Shown piece by piece: positions 10,362 to 20,866 of a DNA stretch of 64,000 nucleotides (position 1 is its first letter; every line of letters starts with the position of its first letter). Under the pieces are notes generated by a model, which made no database searches, was not told the origin of the DNA, and was given only the letters and a program-made list of their open reading frames with translations. The translations under genes and the position numbers were made by a program. The DNA lies in assembly GCA_034638255.1 (NCBI GenBank), contig JAWPGT010000002.1, forward strand, positions 310,001-374,000, in the 5' to 3' direction. The DNA is from Coprinus comatus (taxonomy: Eukaryota > Basidiomycota > Agaricomycetes > Agaricales > Agaricaceae).

Positions 10362-11787
10362 TTATTTCTGGTGTCTTTCCCGCAATGCTTGGAGCCGTCT
10401 CCTCGGAGAATCACCATTCCAATATGGCCAATCTGGCTCTTCACCGTTTGTTGTCATCACAGGCAACCCTTCCTGTTCGATGGTGAAAGAGGCTGAAACA
10501 GACCCAAAGAAGGTCGCTAATTCCCATTACAATTATTCCATGCAAATCGTGCGCAGTTGATACCGCAGCTTACCTTCATAAGCATCACCGTGAGTATAAG
10601 TCAAGCCTGCTGCTACTCCTCCCAAGAAACTGTTACCGCAACCTAGCCGGTGGTTTCAGTATTTTCTCACTTTTGATATGGATCGCGCACCTGTTACATC
10701 CACGATATACTTCGCATCTTGTTCACTTTGCGTCCAGTACGCATCAATCCAAGCACCGTTCTTCCCTCGAGCCTTGACATACGCTCCCAAACTTCCACTG
10801 CGTACTATTACTGTTCCTGCTCCACCCCCAATGCCGAAATCACAGAATTTGCGTGTGGCCTTCTCGATGGAAGACTTGGTGGGTGGCAAAGGCATATCAA
10901 GTAGCGAAAGAGCTTCCTCGGCGTTTGGGCTACGCAACTTCAATCGAGAAAGATGTCTCTAATAAGACGGAGCACCCACCTCAATATGTTGACAAATTGC
11001 AAGACCTCCTTGAGGGCGGGCAACTCCTCAGGTACACAGCTGTCCTACCAAAGGAACGAGAGATGAGATTACATTCCCAACAGGGTGGATAAAAGACAAG
11101 TGTACGGGAATAGGTTCATAAATGACGATGGGGCTCCAACCATTCACTTCTTTGATCTCCTTCACAATTTGCTTGGCTCGTGTTGGGGAGCATATGAAAT
11201 GCAAGGAATGTGGTCGCCCTAGTTTGGTTCCATTAATATCTCGAGGGGTAATACGAATACGCTCAGTCAAATATTTGAAACTAGAGTTCATAATAATCAG
11301 ATATAATGCAGAATACCGAGGAGATTGGAGAAAACCCACTCTCTGTGGTCGCCATAATACATGTTTAAAGCCCTTGTGGTAGTGCTGTGCGGCTGGTCCC
11401 TAAACATCCACATTGCATCACCATAACTCAACAGTTGTTCTCTTATTTCTTTTGGAAAGTCATAGCCCTTATCAACGACCATACCAACCTTGTTAGGAGT
11501 CAGCCTGTAGAAATTAAAAATTAAAAAATACGAAACAAGGGACGATCTAGAATGGAAATGGAAATGGTCCTGACCACATTCGTGCTCCTACGACCGCATA
11601 CGTGCCTCCTCCTCCAATCTGAAAGATCAGCGATACGCTTCAGTATTCCTCTGCCAAGGACAAGAAAATTCCTTTCCTGGGGTTTCAGTGTCTGCCCTGT
11701 GGGTTTCCCATCTGCATCTTTGAAATCGAATTCATCGATGATGAACATTCCAAGAGTAACGAATTGTGGACCGTCGTTCGTAGACAT
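10362..11787 (-). CDS. Mak32-like PfkB-fold carbohydrate kinase family protein
   Basis: The protein begins MSTNDGPQFVTLGMFIIDEF, continues through GGGGTYAVVGARMW, NKVGMVVDKGYDFP, then HSTTTRALNMYYGDHREF, a SPNAEEALSLL block, and a C-terminal block with FGIGGGAGTVIVRSGSLGAYV. This is the layout of the ribokinase/PfkB superfamily, and the fungal Mak32 group in particular (yeast Mak32 is known from maintenance of the L-A double-stranded RNA). The usual PfkB anion-hole motif GAGD appears here as TGCGNSFLGG, so the catalytic Asp position is Asn. Whether the protein phosphorylates a sugar is uncertain. Several introns; the last exon ends at the TAA at 10362-10364. Confidence 0.75.
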
Positions 11788-12013
11788 AGTCGGCTGGAGG
11801 GTAGAGTAGAGTTATGAGATGGACGGCGCGAGGGTCTCGTCCTAGTTCTTTAAAAGTTTTTGAGGAGATGATAAGATAACGTGTTTGACTCCACAATCGC
11901 TTCTACGCATGTTTATTGCCTTTCTCTGTAGACACAAAATGATGAGTTGATGGCAAGGTATACTCGGCGTAAACCTCTTCATTCTTGACCTTTGTGTATT
12001 ATAAACTATATCC

Positions 12014-13063
12014 ATGTCACTCGACCCACCTATGCAGGTTTGGGCAGTCGTCTACCACCCAGAGTCTTTTACCGAAGATGTGAGCTCATATCTTCTCAAC
12101 GACCTTGATACTAGATATTGACAAATTCTCGTAAATAAAAGTTGTATCAACGAGCGCTCAAAGTGATAGATGGTCTCGACTCGACCGCCGCAGCTCGCAT
12201 TCGGAAGTTTTATCGTCGGGAAGATGCATGTCGTGAGACACCACACTTATTGTCTTAATCGTTTCACTTAAAGATTGTTTTTAATGCTGCAAGGAACCCT
12301 GATCGGACACTTCTTGCGACGAATGATGCTCCATGAACAAGGTATAAATGTCAGCGCTGTGAAGTTCGCCGTTACAGCGACTGGGAAACCCTATATCGTC
12401 AGTGTGAACGTCTTCTATTTTATTATAGTCAATTAATTTCCTCTCAGGCTTCTCCGATTATGGACCCTCCAATTGAATTCAATATCACACATGATAATGC
12501 ATTAGTCGCAATGGCACTCTCGTCATATAGTAGGGATAACCCAACATTCAATAATGGCATAGATGTCATGAAATTGCGAATACCAGGCAAGGAGTCATTT
12601 CCGTCGTTCGTACGGACGGTGGGCGATCAAGTGAAGTGTGATGTTACAACGACTGCGTCCTATTACTTATATGAAAACCCAGTTAACCGCAAAGGAGCAT
12701 CGTTTAATCTTCTCTGGGTCATCAACAAACGAAAGTCTACAGCGTTTTTTCTGGATGTGGACCATGAAGGAAGCTTACACGAAAGCCCTGGGAATCGGCC
12801 TCGGCTTTGAATTTAAAAGGGTCGAGTTCGACGTGGAAGAAAGAGTTCTCCGAGTAGATGGCAAAGTACCCACTGGATGGTGTTTTAGGATGTGTATGTT
12901 GGAAGATGGCGAGGACGTCTATGAAGTAGCAGTTGCCGAAAACCTCGGTGATAATCGTACCACTGAGATTGTTTACGAGGATGGTACTCCCAAGTGGTTG
13001 AGACGTTATGATGCTGCGTCTTTTGTGGAAGATGCCCTTCAAAAACTGGGAAAAGATATATGA
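12014..13063 (+). CDS. 4'-phosphopantetheinyl transferase (Sfp/Lys5 type)
   Basis: This enzyme moves the phosphopantetheine arm of coenzyme A onto a serine of carrier proteins: aminoadipate reductase for lysine synthesis, fatty acid synthase, and polyketide or peptide synthetases. The reconstructed protein contains ARIRKFYRREDACRTLIGHF, KFAVTATGKPYIAS, FNITHDNALVAMA, NNGIDVMKLRIPG and FFWMWTMKEAYTKALGIGLGF. The GIDV and WTMKEAYTK motifs hold the Mg-binding acids and the catalytic Lys region. Length of about 275 residues is normal. A second in-frame Met at 12032 (MQVWAVVYHPE) is an equally good start. An intron lies between GDQ and LTAKEHRL. It converges on RPC34 with 42 bp between stops. Confidence 0.88.
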
Positions 13064-13105
13064 GTTGCTTGATTGTTTTGTTATGACAGTGATTCACCTA
13101 CAAAA

Positions 13106-14896
13106 TCAAGCTTGCAGTGTACCCGCAGTAAGCCAATCTCCGTAATATACACATTCTTTTGCGTTGACAGGCCCCTCGTCCTTACAAAAGTCAAAGGAAG
13201 GGCACAAAGCACAAGGAGCATCTGAAAAGCCAAATACTGGCTGTTCCTCTCTAATAGCACGGTATACACTGCCGCCCCCACTGTCTAGATCCTCGAAAAA
13301 GCCCGACTGGAACGGTGAAGAGGAGTGTCGAGGTGCCTTTGAGGTTTTGTGACTTCGTCGATCGTTTTCATCCGAGGAGGAAGAGTCCTCATCGGAAGAA
13401 GGTACTTTGGATTTCTTCTTTCTCTTTTTACGTTTTGGCTCATCGTCGCTAGACTCAGTTTCAGTTTCAGCCTTTTTCGACTTCTTTTTATTTTTCTTCT
13501 TTTCTGAGTCTGATACGTGGTTTTCGTCTTCGTCTGAATCTCCAAGTTTTCTTTTCTTGCTATGTTTACTCTTCTTAGACTTCTTTGGAGTTTCGTCCTC
13601 GGAGGATGGTTCATCTGAGCTGGTATCATGGCGCCTCTTCCGTTTGCGAACTTTCCTGTCCTCATCTGAGTCAGAGTCATCGTGTTTGCGTTTCTTTTTC
13701 TTTTTCCTCTTCTTCTCATCTTCCGCCTCTGAGCCCCCTTCGGCGGCGACAGAATCCCAGACAGACGTTCCAAATGCGGGAAGCTGATGTATTGTGATTA
13801 ATGAAGAGTCATTAATAAATGTAATTGCCCACTTTTTCAATTTTTCCATCCAAAACAAGTACGTTCAGTAACATTTCCACGTGTTCAACAGAAAGTTCGG
13901 TCTCTGTCAGGCGTGCTTTTTTCAGAGAGTTTCGAATATGCTGTGCGGTAGGGAATTTGGGAGGGTTGGAAACTCCGAATAGTGCATCCTCGCCACCATC
14001 TTTTCGCTTCGGGAAGCTCTATTTCATTGTGATTCAGTAAATACAAGGGTCAAGTTGACCCATACAGTCAGTACTCACTAAATCACGAATGAATTTGTAA
14101 CAGGCTTCCGTTAAGTGTTGGATGAACTCTGTGTCTAATTCATTATCTGTATACCATGGACCACCTGTTAATGCGATGGAGGGCTCTAGGCCTTCGAGCA
14201 TGTATATTTTCCGCGTCGGATGCTACAGACAATAGTATCAATGGATACAATGCGCAGCAAGTTTAAATGACAGACCTGAACAGATGGTACACGCTTGACT
14301 AAGCGCTTCTGCGTCAAGGTCTTGAGGCATCTATCAATGATTGTCTGGTGGAGATTGGTCTTCGTTTTGAGATGTTTTGTCCATATCCCTAACAAGGGGC
14401 TTGTGTATCAGTTGCGTGTTGACAATCAGCAGACCAGGACAATGACATCATTGTACGCAGGATAAAGTTGACATGCGATAGATTACCTTCGTTTCCGGCT
14501 GCCTTGATATGATTGAATACAAGATTCTCTTCGCCAGTCAAGTCCTTGGTGCTAAGTATGACATATTTGTTATCGTCGGTTCCGCAAGGGTCTAAGTATG
14601 ACTTCGTGCAACATACACAACAAGTTCACCCTTTGAGACCGCCCTAAATGACACTTTGCGATTTGAATCGACTAAGGTCTTCAGTAGACCTACTCCAAGT
14701 AGAAAATTCAAAGCCTTCTCCCTTGTACTTGGATCCGGAATGATGGCTTCCACCTCTTTTGCGGTCATTTCCTTAAATTGGCTGGGTTCAATGAAAGATG
14801 GAATATACTAGTTGAAAAGGTCCACACCTTTTTAGGGGTAGAAAGGAGGGCCTTGTGTAGACGACTCTCCACCTCATTTGGGGGACGTTTGCTCAT
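13106..14896 (-). CDS. RPC34: RNA polymerase III subunit Rpc34 (C34/RPC6) with a large charged insert
   Basis: Rpc34 is part of the Rpc82-34-31 subcomplex that contacts Brf1 and helps open Pol III promoters. The start is at 14896 (MSKRPPNEVESRLHKAL). Winged-helix exons follow: KEVEAIIPDPSTREKALNFL, then LVFNHIKAAGNEGIWTKHLK, then CLKTLTQKRLVKRVPSVQHP, and the region GGPWYTDNELDTEFIQ. The C-terminus has CALCPSFDFCKDEG followed by NAKECVYYGDWL, which matches the Cys-rich iron-sulfur motif of this subunit. Between LPAFGTSVWDS and this motif lies an insert of about 125 residues, almost all Lys, Arg, Ser, Asp and Glu (about 13350-13730). It resembles a nucleolar-type tail placed inside the protein. 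Confidence 0.88.
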
Positions 14897-16220
14897 CAGT
14901 GAGTTAAGACGAAAGATACACTTGTCCAAAATGTTAGTGACATTTGATGTGACTGTGTGCAGGTGATCTGTGACAATTACACTGTAACGTGATGACGAGA
15001 GGTCGCTTGACCAAGCTTGACCATGACTAAGAAATGATGGAGTTCACGCTCGGTCCCTAATCCTGTTACATATCTCCAAGGGCATAAGTACCTTATCAAC
15101 GTTTCAGACGTTGACACCTACTCAAGCGAACATACGTTAACAACCATATTAGAACACTTTGGAGAATGGAAGTTTTTTTGCGCGTGAACATCACTCAATG
15201 GATCCTCAATGAGGCCATGTCCATTTCTAAGTAGTTAGTTCCACGACCGTGATAATCGCATACTGGAACCTAGTAACTGATTGATTCAAGACCGTGGTTT
15301 TTAAATGGATAATACAGTTTTTGGACCTTTAAATACATCAAATGGAGAACGAACGTCTAAGGTTCGCTATAGAGTATTACGAGGGTGTCAACATAACAAA
15401 CTAAGTTTGCAGGTGTGACCACGAGCAGACACAACGTACAAGCACTTACTTAATAAAGAGTTCTCCGTGTATTGTATATATTCGCTGTATATAAACTAAT
15501 CTTAGAAAGGCTATCTAACTCGCCTTCTAACCATTATCTGAGAGCGTTCCCCGCCGATGAAAGGCTTGCGGTTGTATAACTATTCAGTAGCTACTGTAGG
15601 GGTAGATGGTGGGTAGTTAGGTAGATATTGAGAGAGCAACAAATATCCTTGTTGTGCACGCCACGGTGTTCATAAGACGTTAATACTACCGACATGTACC
15701 TGAGTCTGTGAACATCGAGGTCTGTTTCTGTGTGGCAAACATTGGCGTTCCTACGCTTCTTTTCCCTTTTGATGCAGATCCATCACGACATGCCGTATAT
15801 CCCACCCCTTATTAAAGCGTGGCTCATCTCAATGAATATGTGTGAAACGTTGAAACTAGTGGCCGAGGCGAAAAACGGCTGTCATGAGACCAATATTCAC
15901 GAAAGTCAGCGACCAGGGTTGCAGTATCAACCACACATAAGTGTCTGAAGACAGGTTCGGCTGTATTGCGTAAAGGCTTAATGGATGGATTGAAATCACA
16001 TTGCATATTGCTTCCATTAAGAAATCTCCGTGTCGGGCATTTTGATTCAATAGATAAAGGTCATTATTCGAGATTAATATGTCAAGTGTATTAAATACAG
16101 CAGATAGCCAAGGAATGGTGGACATCTATGAAAATACTTTTTAAAAAGAGGACCATAGGGAGAAGAGAGTTTAGGTATTATCTTTTTAAGGTTTGAAGGA
16201 ATTATTGAATGCTAAGCCAC
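14897..16220. other. Intergenic, AT-rich, no gene recognised
   Basis: About 1.3 kb between the RPC34 start and the end of the F-box gene, both on the minus strand. Short open frames exist (for example 15856-16125 on the minus strand) but none has family-like sequence or clear splice structure. I see no tRNA or terminal repeats. It holds the RPC34 promoter and the F-box 3' region. Confidence 0.5.
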
Positions 16221-17285
16221 TCAGTAGGCGAAATACATTTGCGACCCATCTGTATCATTGGAAACGGTGGTCGTCAAGGGGGGGACAACATTGGTCCACA
16301 CGCGCCTCTCTTCAGTTTCAGAGATTTTCTGAGTGGAAGAGTGAATGGAAGAATCCCACTGCATACCGCAGAAATTGATGGCCATAAGATCATGAATATC
16401 ACAGAGAACGTCTGCAACTTCAAGGAAGAAGGACTGGGATGGGAATAAGTAACTGTAGAGCTGAGAATTAAACAGCGAAGAACTTACCCTGTCGGGAGTA
16501 TCCAGGTGATTTTTAGTACTGACAAGTTGAAGGAAATTGAGTTTGGTCATAACTTTACTGATTGCCCTGAGAATGTCTAGTGGAAGGGCACTAGTTGAGC
16601 CGGATAGGTACGAGAGATTGCCAGAGGTGCAGGCAAGTGTTTTCACAATGTCCTCGGTCAGGTCGGCGTCGTGTAATTGGATATGGGCAAGAGGCCGACC
16701 CGGGACCAGGGCTAGCGCAACATGTTGAGGAGCTTCTAAATGAGCCAAGAGAGGTACAGATGAGCTAGGAACAAAAGGAACTGGCGGTCTCTGTTCTGGA
16801 GCGGGGATATAATCGACACTGAGGGTGGTGAGGCCGGGAGCCTTTGAAAGGAAGTTGACGACACTGGCATCAAATGGCAGCTGGGTCTTCAAGTAGCGAA
16901 GATGTGGAAAGATGGTATGTTCTAATACTGGGTGGTCGAGAGCAGAGAACATTTCCGGTAGAAGATCGAGCTCGAGGGTTTGGAGACCAGTCATATGGGA
17001 GAGAGCCAAGGAAAGAGAATCAAGGAAGGGGGCAAATATGGGGGGAGTCTGGTTGAGCTTGATGCGGAAATTACGGACGCATCGAGCAAGAGACTCGTTG
17101 TTTGCAAGGAGAAGGATGACGAGGGGGTTCTTGTATTTGAAGCCAAGGTCAATGTCGGCGTAGAGATGACGTTGTGCAGAGTAGTAGACAGTGGAGGATG
17201 TGAGGGTGAGGGCATGGAGGTCAATGGGTGGGAGACGGGAGAAGATGTTGTCAAGGAGCTCTTGGGGAAGAGAGGCGATAGGCAT
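16221..17285 (-). CDS. F-box protein
   Basis: The N-terminus MPIASLPQELLDNIFSRLP is a canonical F-box (about residues 1-45), which binds Skp1 and makes the protein a substrate receptor of an SCF ubiquitin ligase. The rest is leucine-rich with irregular repeats (LQTLELDLLPEMFSAL, FPHLRYLKTQLPFDA, APGLTTLSVDYIPA), as in the large and variable Agaricomycete F-box/LRR families. A canonical 54-nt intron (donor GTAAGT near 16493, acceptor near 16440) joins LDTPDR to SFFLEVADVL; it is a multiple of three and free of stops, so retention would also give a full protein. The end at FAY* is plausible but a further exon cannot be excluded. A TATAAAA lies 36-42 bp upstream of the start on this strand. Confidence 0.75.
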   Translation of the reverse strand: MPIASLPQELLDNIFSRLPPIDLHALTLTSSTVYYSAQRHLYADIDLGFKYKNPLVILLLANNESLARCVRNFRIKLNQTPPIFAPFLDSLSLALSHMTGLQTLELDLLPEMFSALDHPVLEHTIFPHLRYLKTQLPFDASVVNFLSKAPGLTTLSVDYIPAPEQRPPVPFVPSSSVPLLAHLEAPQHVALALVPGRPLAHIQLHDADLTEDIVKTLACTSGNLSYLSGSTSALPLDILRAISKVMTKLNFLQLVSTKNHLDTPDRVSSSLFNSQLYSYLFPSQSFFLEVADVLCDIHDLMAINFCGMQWDSSIHSSTQKISETEERRVWTNVVPPLTTTVSNDTDGSQMYFAY

Positions 17286-17441
17286 TTTGAAGATGGACTG
17301 GATGGACTGGACAGTTGTGATTTTATAGCACTCAGAGCAGGGCAGTGGGCCAATTGAACCTCCAATTGATCGCCGCTCAATTGGGTCGATCGTCCAGATC
17401 CAATCGGCGCTTACCTAACATCTCTTCTCTCCGACGACGAC
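17286..17441. promoter_or_regulatory. Divergent F-box/AspRS promoter region
   Basis: The 156 bp between the two divergent starts contain a TATAAAA on the minus strand (plus-strand ttttata at 17321-17327), suitably placed for the F-box gene. No comparable element is visible for the AspRS gene. Confidence 0.4.
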
Positions 17442-20400
17442 ATGTTCCTCCGACAACTATTGCACTCCAGCGCACACTGCGGTAAGTTAATGTTATTAAT
17501 ATTATTCCTATTTACTTGAACCGCATATACCCAGCTCCTTATCCAAAACGTACTCACAACTGCGGTGACCTCTCACCCGCACTCGCTGGCGCACGCGTCG
17601 TCCTTACTGGTTGGCTTCTCCCTGGACGGTGACTGGCCCCCTTTGACATACTCCACGCGTGCCAGCTCATCACTTGCTTTAGGAAAGGAAAATCTGTGTC
17701 TTTCTTTCCTCTCAAGGACTCGTATGGCACAACCCAGCTCATCGTCAATCACGCCCAAGGTTTCTCCGAACTATCTGCACTCGCTGACGTCCCAGTCGAG
17801 TCATCAGTTCTGGTCGAAGGCACAGTGCTCCTCCGTCCAGAGGAGGCTAGGCGACCTGTCAGTTTTGTCTTTTTGTTCTAATCTTTTCCTCATCAGTGCT
17901 CCTAAAGGGTCCAGCTGGCCAAATCGATATCCAAGTCGAAAAGTTCACCGTTCTAAACCCAGCCTCGACACTGCCTTTCACCCCTTCAAACCCATTTAAC
18001 TTGGTGTGTTATACAAACGTGGTTATCTTTGTGTTATTCATATCTTCCGGCCCAGCCGAATGACGACTTGAGAGCCCGATACCGATATTTGGACTTGCGA
18101 AGGACCGCCTTGTCCGAAAATATAAAGAAGCGCAGTCACGTCGCTCACTTGATTCGGAATACACTTCATGACCAAGGCATGCGCTTTAGCTTATATCTAT
18201 TCTTTGCTAAGTCTCATGTTTATGATATCATGCAAAAGGTTTTCTTGAAGTCGAGACTCCTGTTCTACTAAGGTCCTCTCCCGAAGGGGCCCGCGAGTTC
18301 TTGGTTCCTACCCGTGTATCCGAGGCTACCATTCACCCACCCAATGATATGCACAAAGAACAACCGTTATTCTATGCATTACAACAGTCCCCACAGCAGC
18401 CGAAACAGCTATTGATTTGCTCGGGTGGTGTGGATCGTTATTTCCAATTAGCTAAATGTTTCCGTGACGAGGATGGCCGCAAAGACAGGCAACCGGAATT
18501 CACGCAGGTTGATCTTGAAATGGCATATGTTTCTTGGGGAAAGGACGCCCCCGCCAACGCCGAATTTTCCGACATATGGAGAATCGGTGGCATTGAAGTT
18601 CGTGATGTTGTAGAGTCTCTTATTCAAAAAATCTGGTCAAAAATGGAGGGTATTACCCTTCCTGATCGCTTTCAAGTGATGACTTACCGAGAAGCAATGA
18701 CACGTGTGAGCCGCTTTTTTATCAAATACGGGTGCTTCTTGAATGATTTGCATGTGCTTTAGTTTGGATCTGATAAACCAGACACACGCTTTGGACTCGA
18801 GGTATTTAATGTTTATGCCATTCTATTTCTATCAAATGCTAATATTCATATTCACACGTAGATTTCCAATATAACGTCCCATCTTCCTTCCAATATACGT
18901 GGTTCATTGGAAGAAAATGATCAAGTTTTAGAGTGTATTATAGTTCGAAAATCAGACGACTCTGCATTCTTACGTGCATCGAAGGTTTGTAGTGATGTGA
19001 AAGAAGGGGTGAGTTCTTTTCGATCTTGTTCTCTTACCCACCAATACCCACCGATCGATCGTGTTTTTTTGCAGTGTCGCATCCACTATTCTCAGAACAA
19101 TGCTTCAGTATGGCTGAAGAATGCTCCCCTCGGGTTCGAGACCCTGACGGCTGAGCAACAACATCAAATAAACACCGCTCTCCGCCTCAGGTATGGCGAT
19201 GATATCTGGCTGGCAAAGCGATCGCGATTACCGAAGGTAACCGCCACAGGCTTTGAGATTTGTGCTTCGCTGACCTTAATTATGCAGGGTGGATCAACTT
19301 CCCTGGGCCGCATTCGTCTTCAGATTTCTGATGTAGCACAATCCCGTGGTAGGAGCATGTTATACACCTTTTTGAATGTTACCACTGATTCTCGGTTTCA
19401 CTAGGTGATTTCACCCTTACTAAGGAACCCCACTTCTTGTGGGTCACCGAATTTCCATTGTTTACTCGCGCGGACGAAGACAAGGAATTTCTGGCGAGAG
19501 GAAGATGGAGCAGTTCTCATCACCCTTTTACTGCCCCAATGTGGCAAGATGTTGAGGCCATGTACCGCGGTGATATTGAACAGGTATGAATTGATTCATC
19601 TAACTTGGTACAAAGGGTTCACAAGCGTTACTTCGGCTTCCTTCACTAATAACTTCTAATTTTCATTTTTGCTCTGAAATTAAATGTGGTCTTATATGTT
19701 TTCCCCTTTCATTCCTTGGGCTGTGTGTTTCATCGGACCACGTTTTTAGGTCCGCGGACAGCACTATGATCTCGTGCTGAACGGGGTTGAAATCGGAGGA
19801 GGGTCTGTTCGTGTACACGATGCAGCCATGCAGGACTATGTTTTTAGGGAAATTCTTCAGGTAAGTAACTATTAGAGTTTTCCTTTTTATTGTTCCCGCC
19901 TTCTTCAACACCAAGCACTACCCTTTTTTCCACTTCTGATCGCTTGGTCTCCATTTCTTTTGGGAGCGGGTACGTTGAGGGGTTTTCCCTCCCTATTATT
20001 TCGACCCTTAACCTTCTTACTACTTCGTGGTGAGATGCCAAATCATTGACTAATACTTCTTTGAATTCTCTGGACTCTGCTTGGGCGGGGATATTTGTAT
20101 TGAATCATTCACACTGTTTCATTCTTTTCTAGCTCAACGAACAAGAAAAGGCCCCATTCGAACATTTACTACATGCTTTACAGTGTGGCGCTCCTCCGCA
20201 TGGGGGTATTGCACTAGGTAAGGAAAACCAAAGTTCTAGAACAGTCCCCACATAAAGTAGAACTAATGATTGACAACCTTTCCAATTTTTTTCTTCTTTG
20301 AACCCCTTATTTTTAAATAAACCATCCAATCCCAAAAATCTGGTGCCGGCTTCTTTTCTTTTCTTGGTTTGCATTGTTCTCTTTATTGCACTTTGGAACA

Positions 20401-20592
20401 CACATCCACACAGGTTTTGATCGTTTGATGTCAATCTTATGCAACACACAATCAATTCGTGATGTGATCGCTTTCCCGAAAACAAGTACCGGGACCGACC
20501 TTCTTTTCAAGAGTCCTGCTAATGTCAACGAAGAAGTTCTATACCAATACGGACTCCGGTCACGGACCAACACTAACACGACAAAGGCATGA
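17442..20592 (+). CDS. MSD1: Mitochondrial aspartyl-tRNA synthetase (bacterial type)
   Basis: This class II synthetase charges mitochondrial tRNA with aspartate. The first exon ([13 protein letters not shown]) looks like a mitochondrial presequence. The anticodon-binding OB fold follows ([12 protein letters not shown], then [20 protein letters not shown]). Motif 1/2 blocks are [13 protein letters not shown], a loop with FLVPTRV, and [21 protein letters not shown] followed by FTQVDLEM. Later come [22 protein letters not shown], the [19 protein letters not shown] block and motif 3 [14 protein letters not shown], then [16 protein letters not shown]. The last exons are separated by unusually long introns for this window. 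The stop is at 20590-20592. The bacterial-like motif order distinguishes it from the cytosolic enzyme. Confidence 0.92.
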
Positions 20593-20866
20593 GGCAGCCA
20601 AAAACAAGGGAGTAGACCGTAGGAGGAATAATAGAGTAAAACGGGATCAGGAAAGGCATAATTTATTATCATATGATTGAATATAGAGGGTGCCTAATAT
20701 GTGAGTGTACATGCCACAATATCAGGGTCACAATACATAGAAGGGTTGGAATTCTTTTCAAAGCGGTCGAAACGAAAAAGGGGCGAGGTCGGGTACATAG
20801 AAAAGTAACAGCGTTCGTGATCTTTCTTCGCGAAACAACATAAATATATTACATAGCCACAAAAAC

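Noticed and set aside
9652..14896. A functional cluster linking Dr1, the Mak32-like protein, the phosphopantetheinyl transferase and Rpc34
   Set aside because: The genes belong to unrelated pathways and are arranged on both strands with no carrier-protein or synthase gene nearby; close packing is enough to explain it.
15856..16125. Minus-strand open frame of 89 codons between the RPC34 and F-box genes
   Set aside because: No splice structure, no family-like motif and composition like the surrounding AT-rich spacer.
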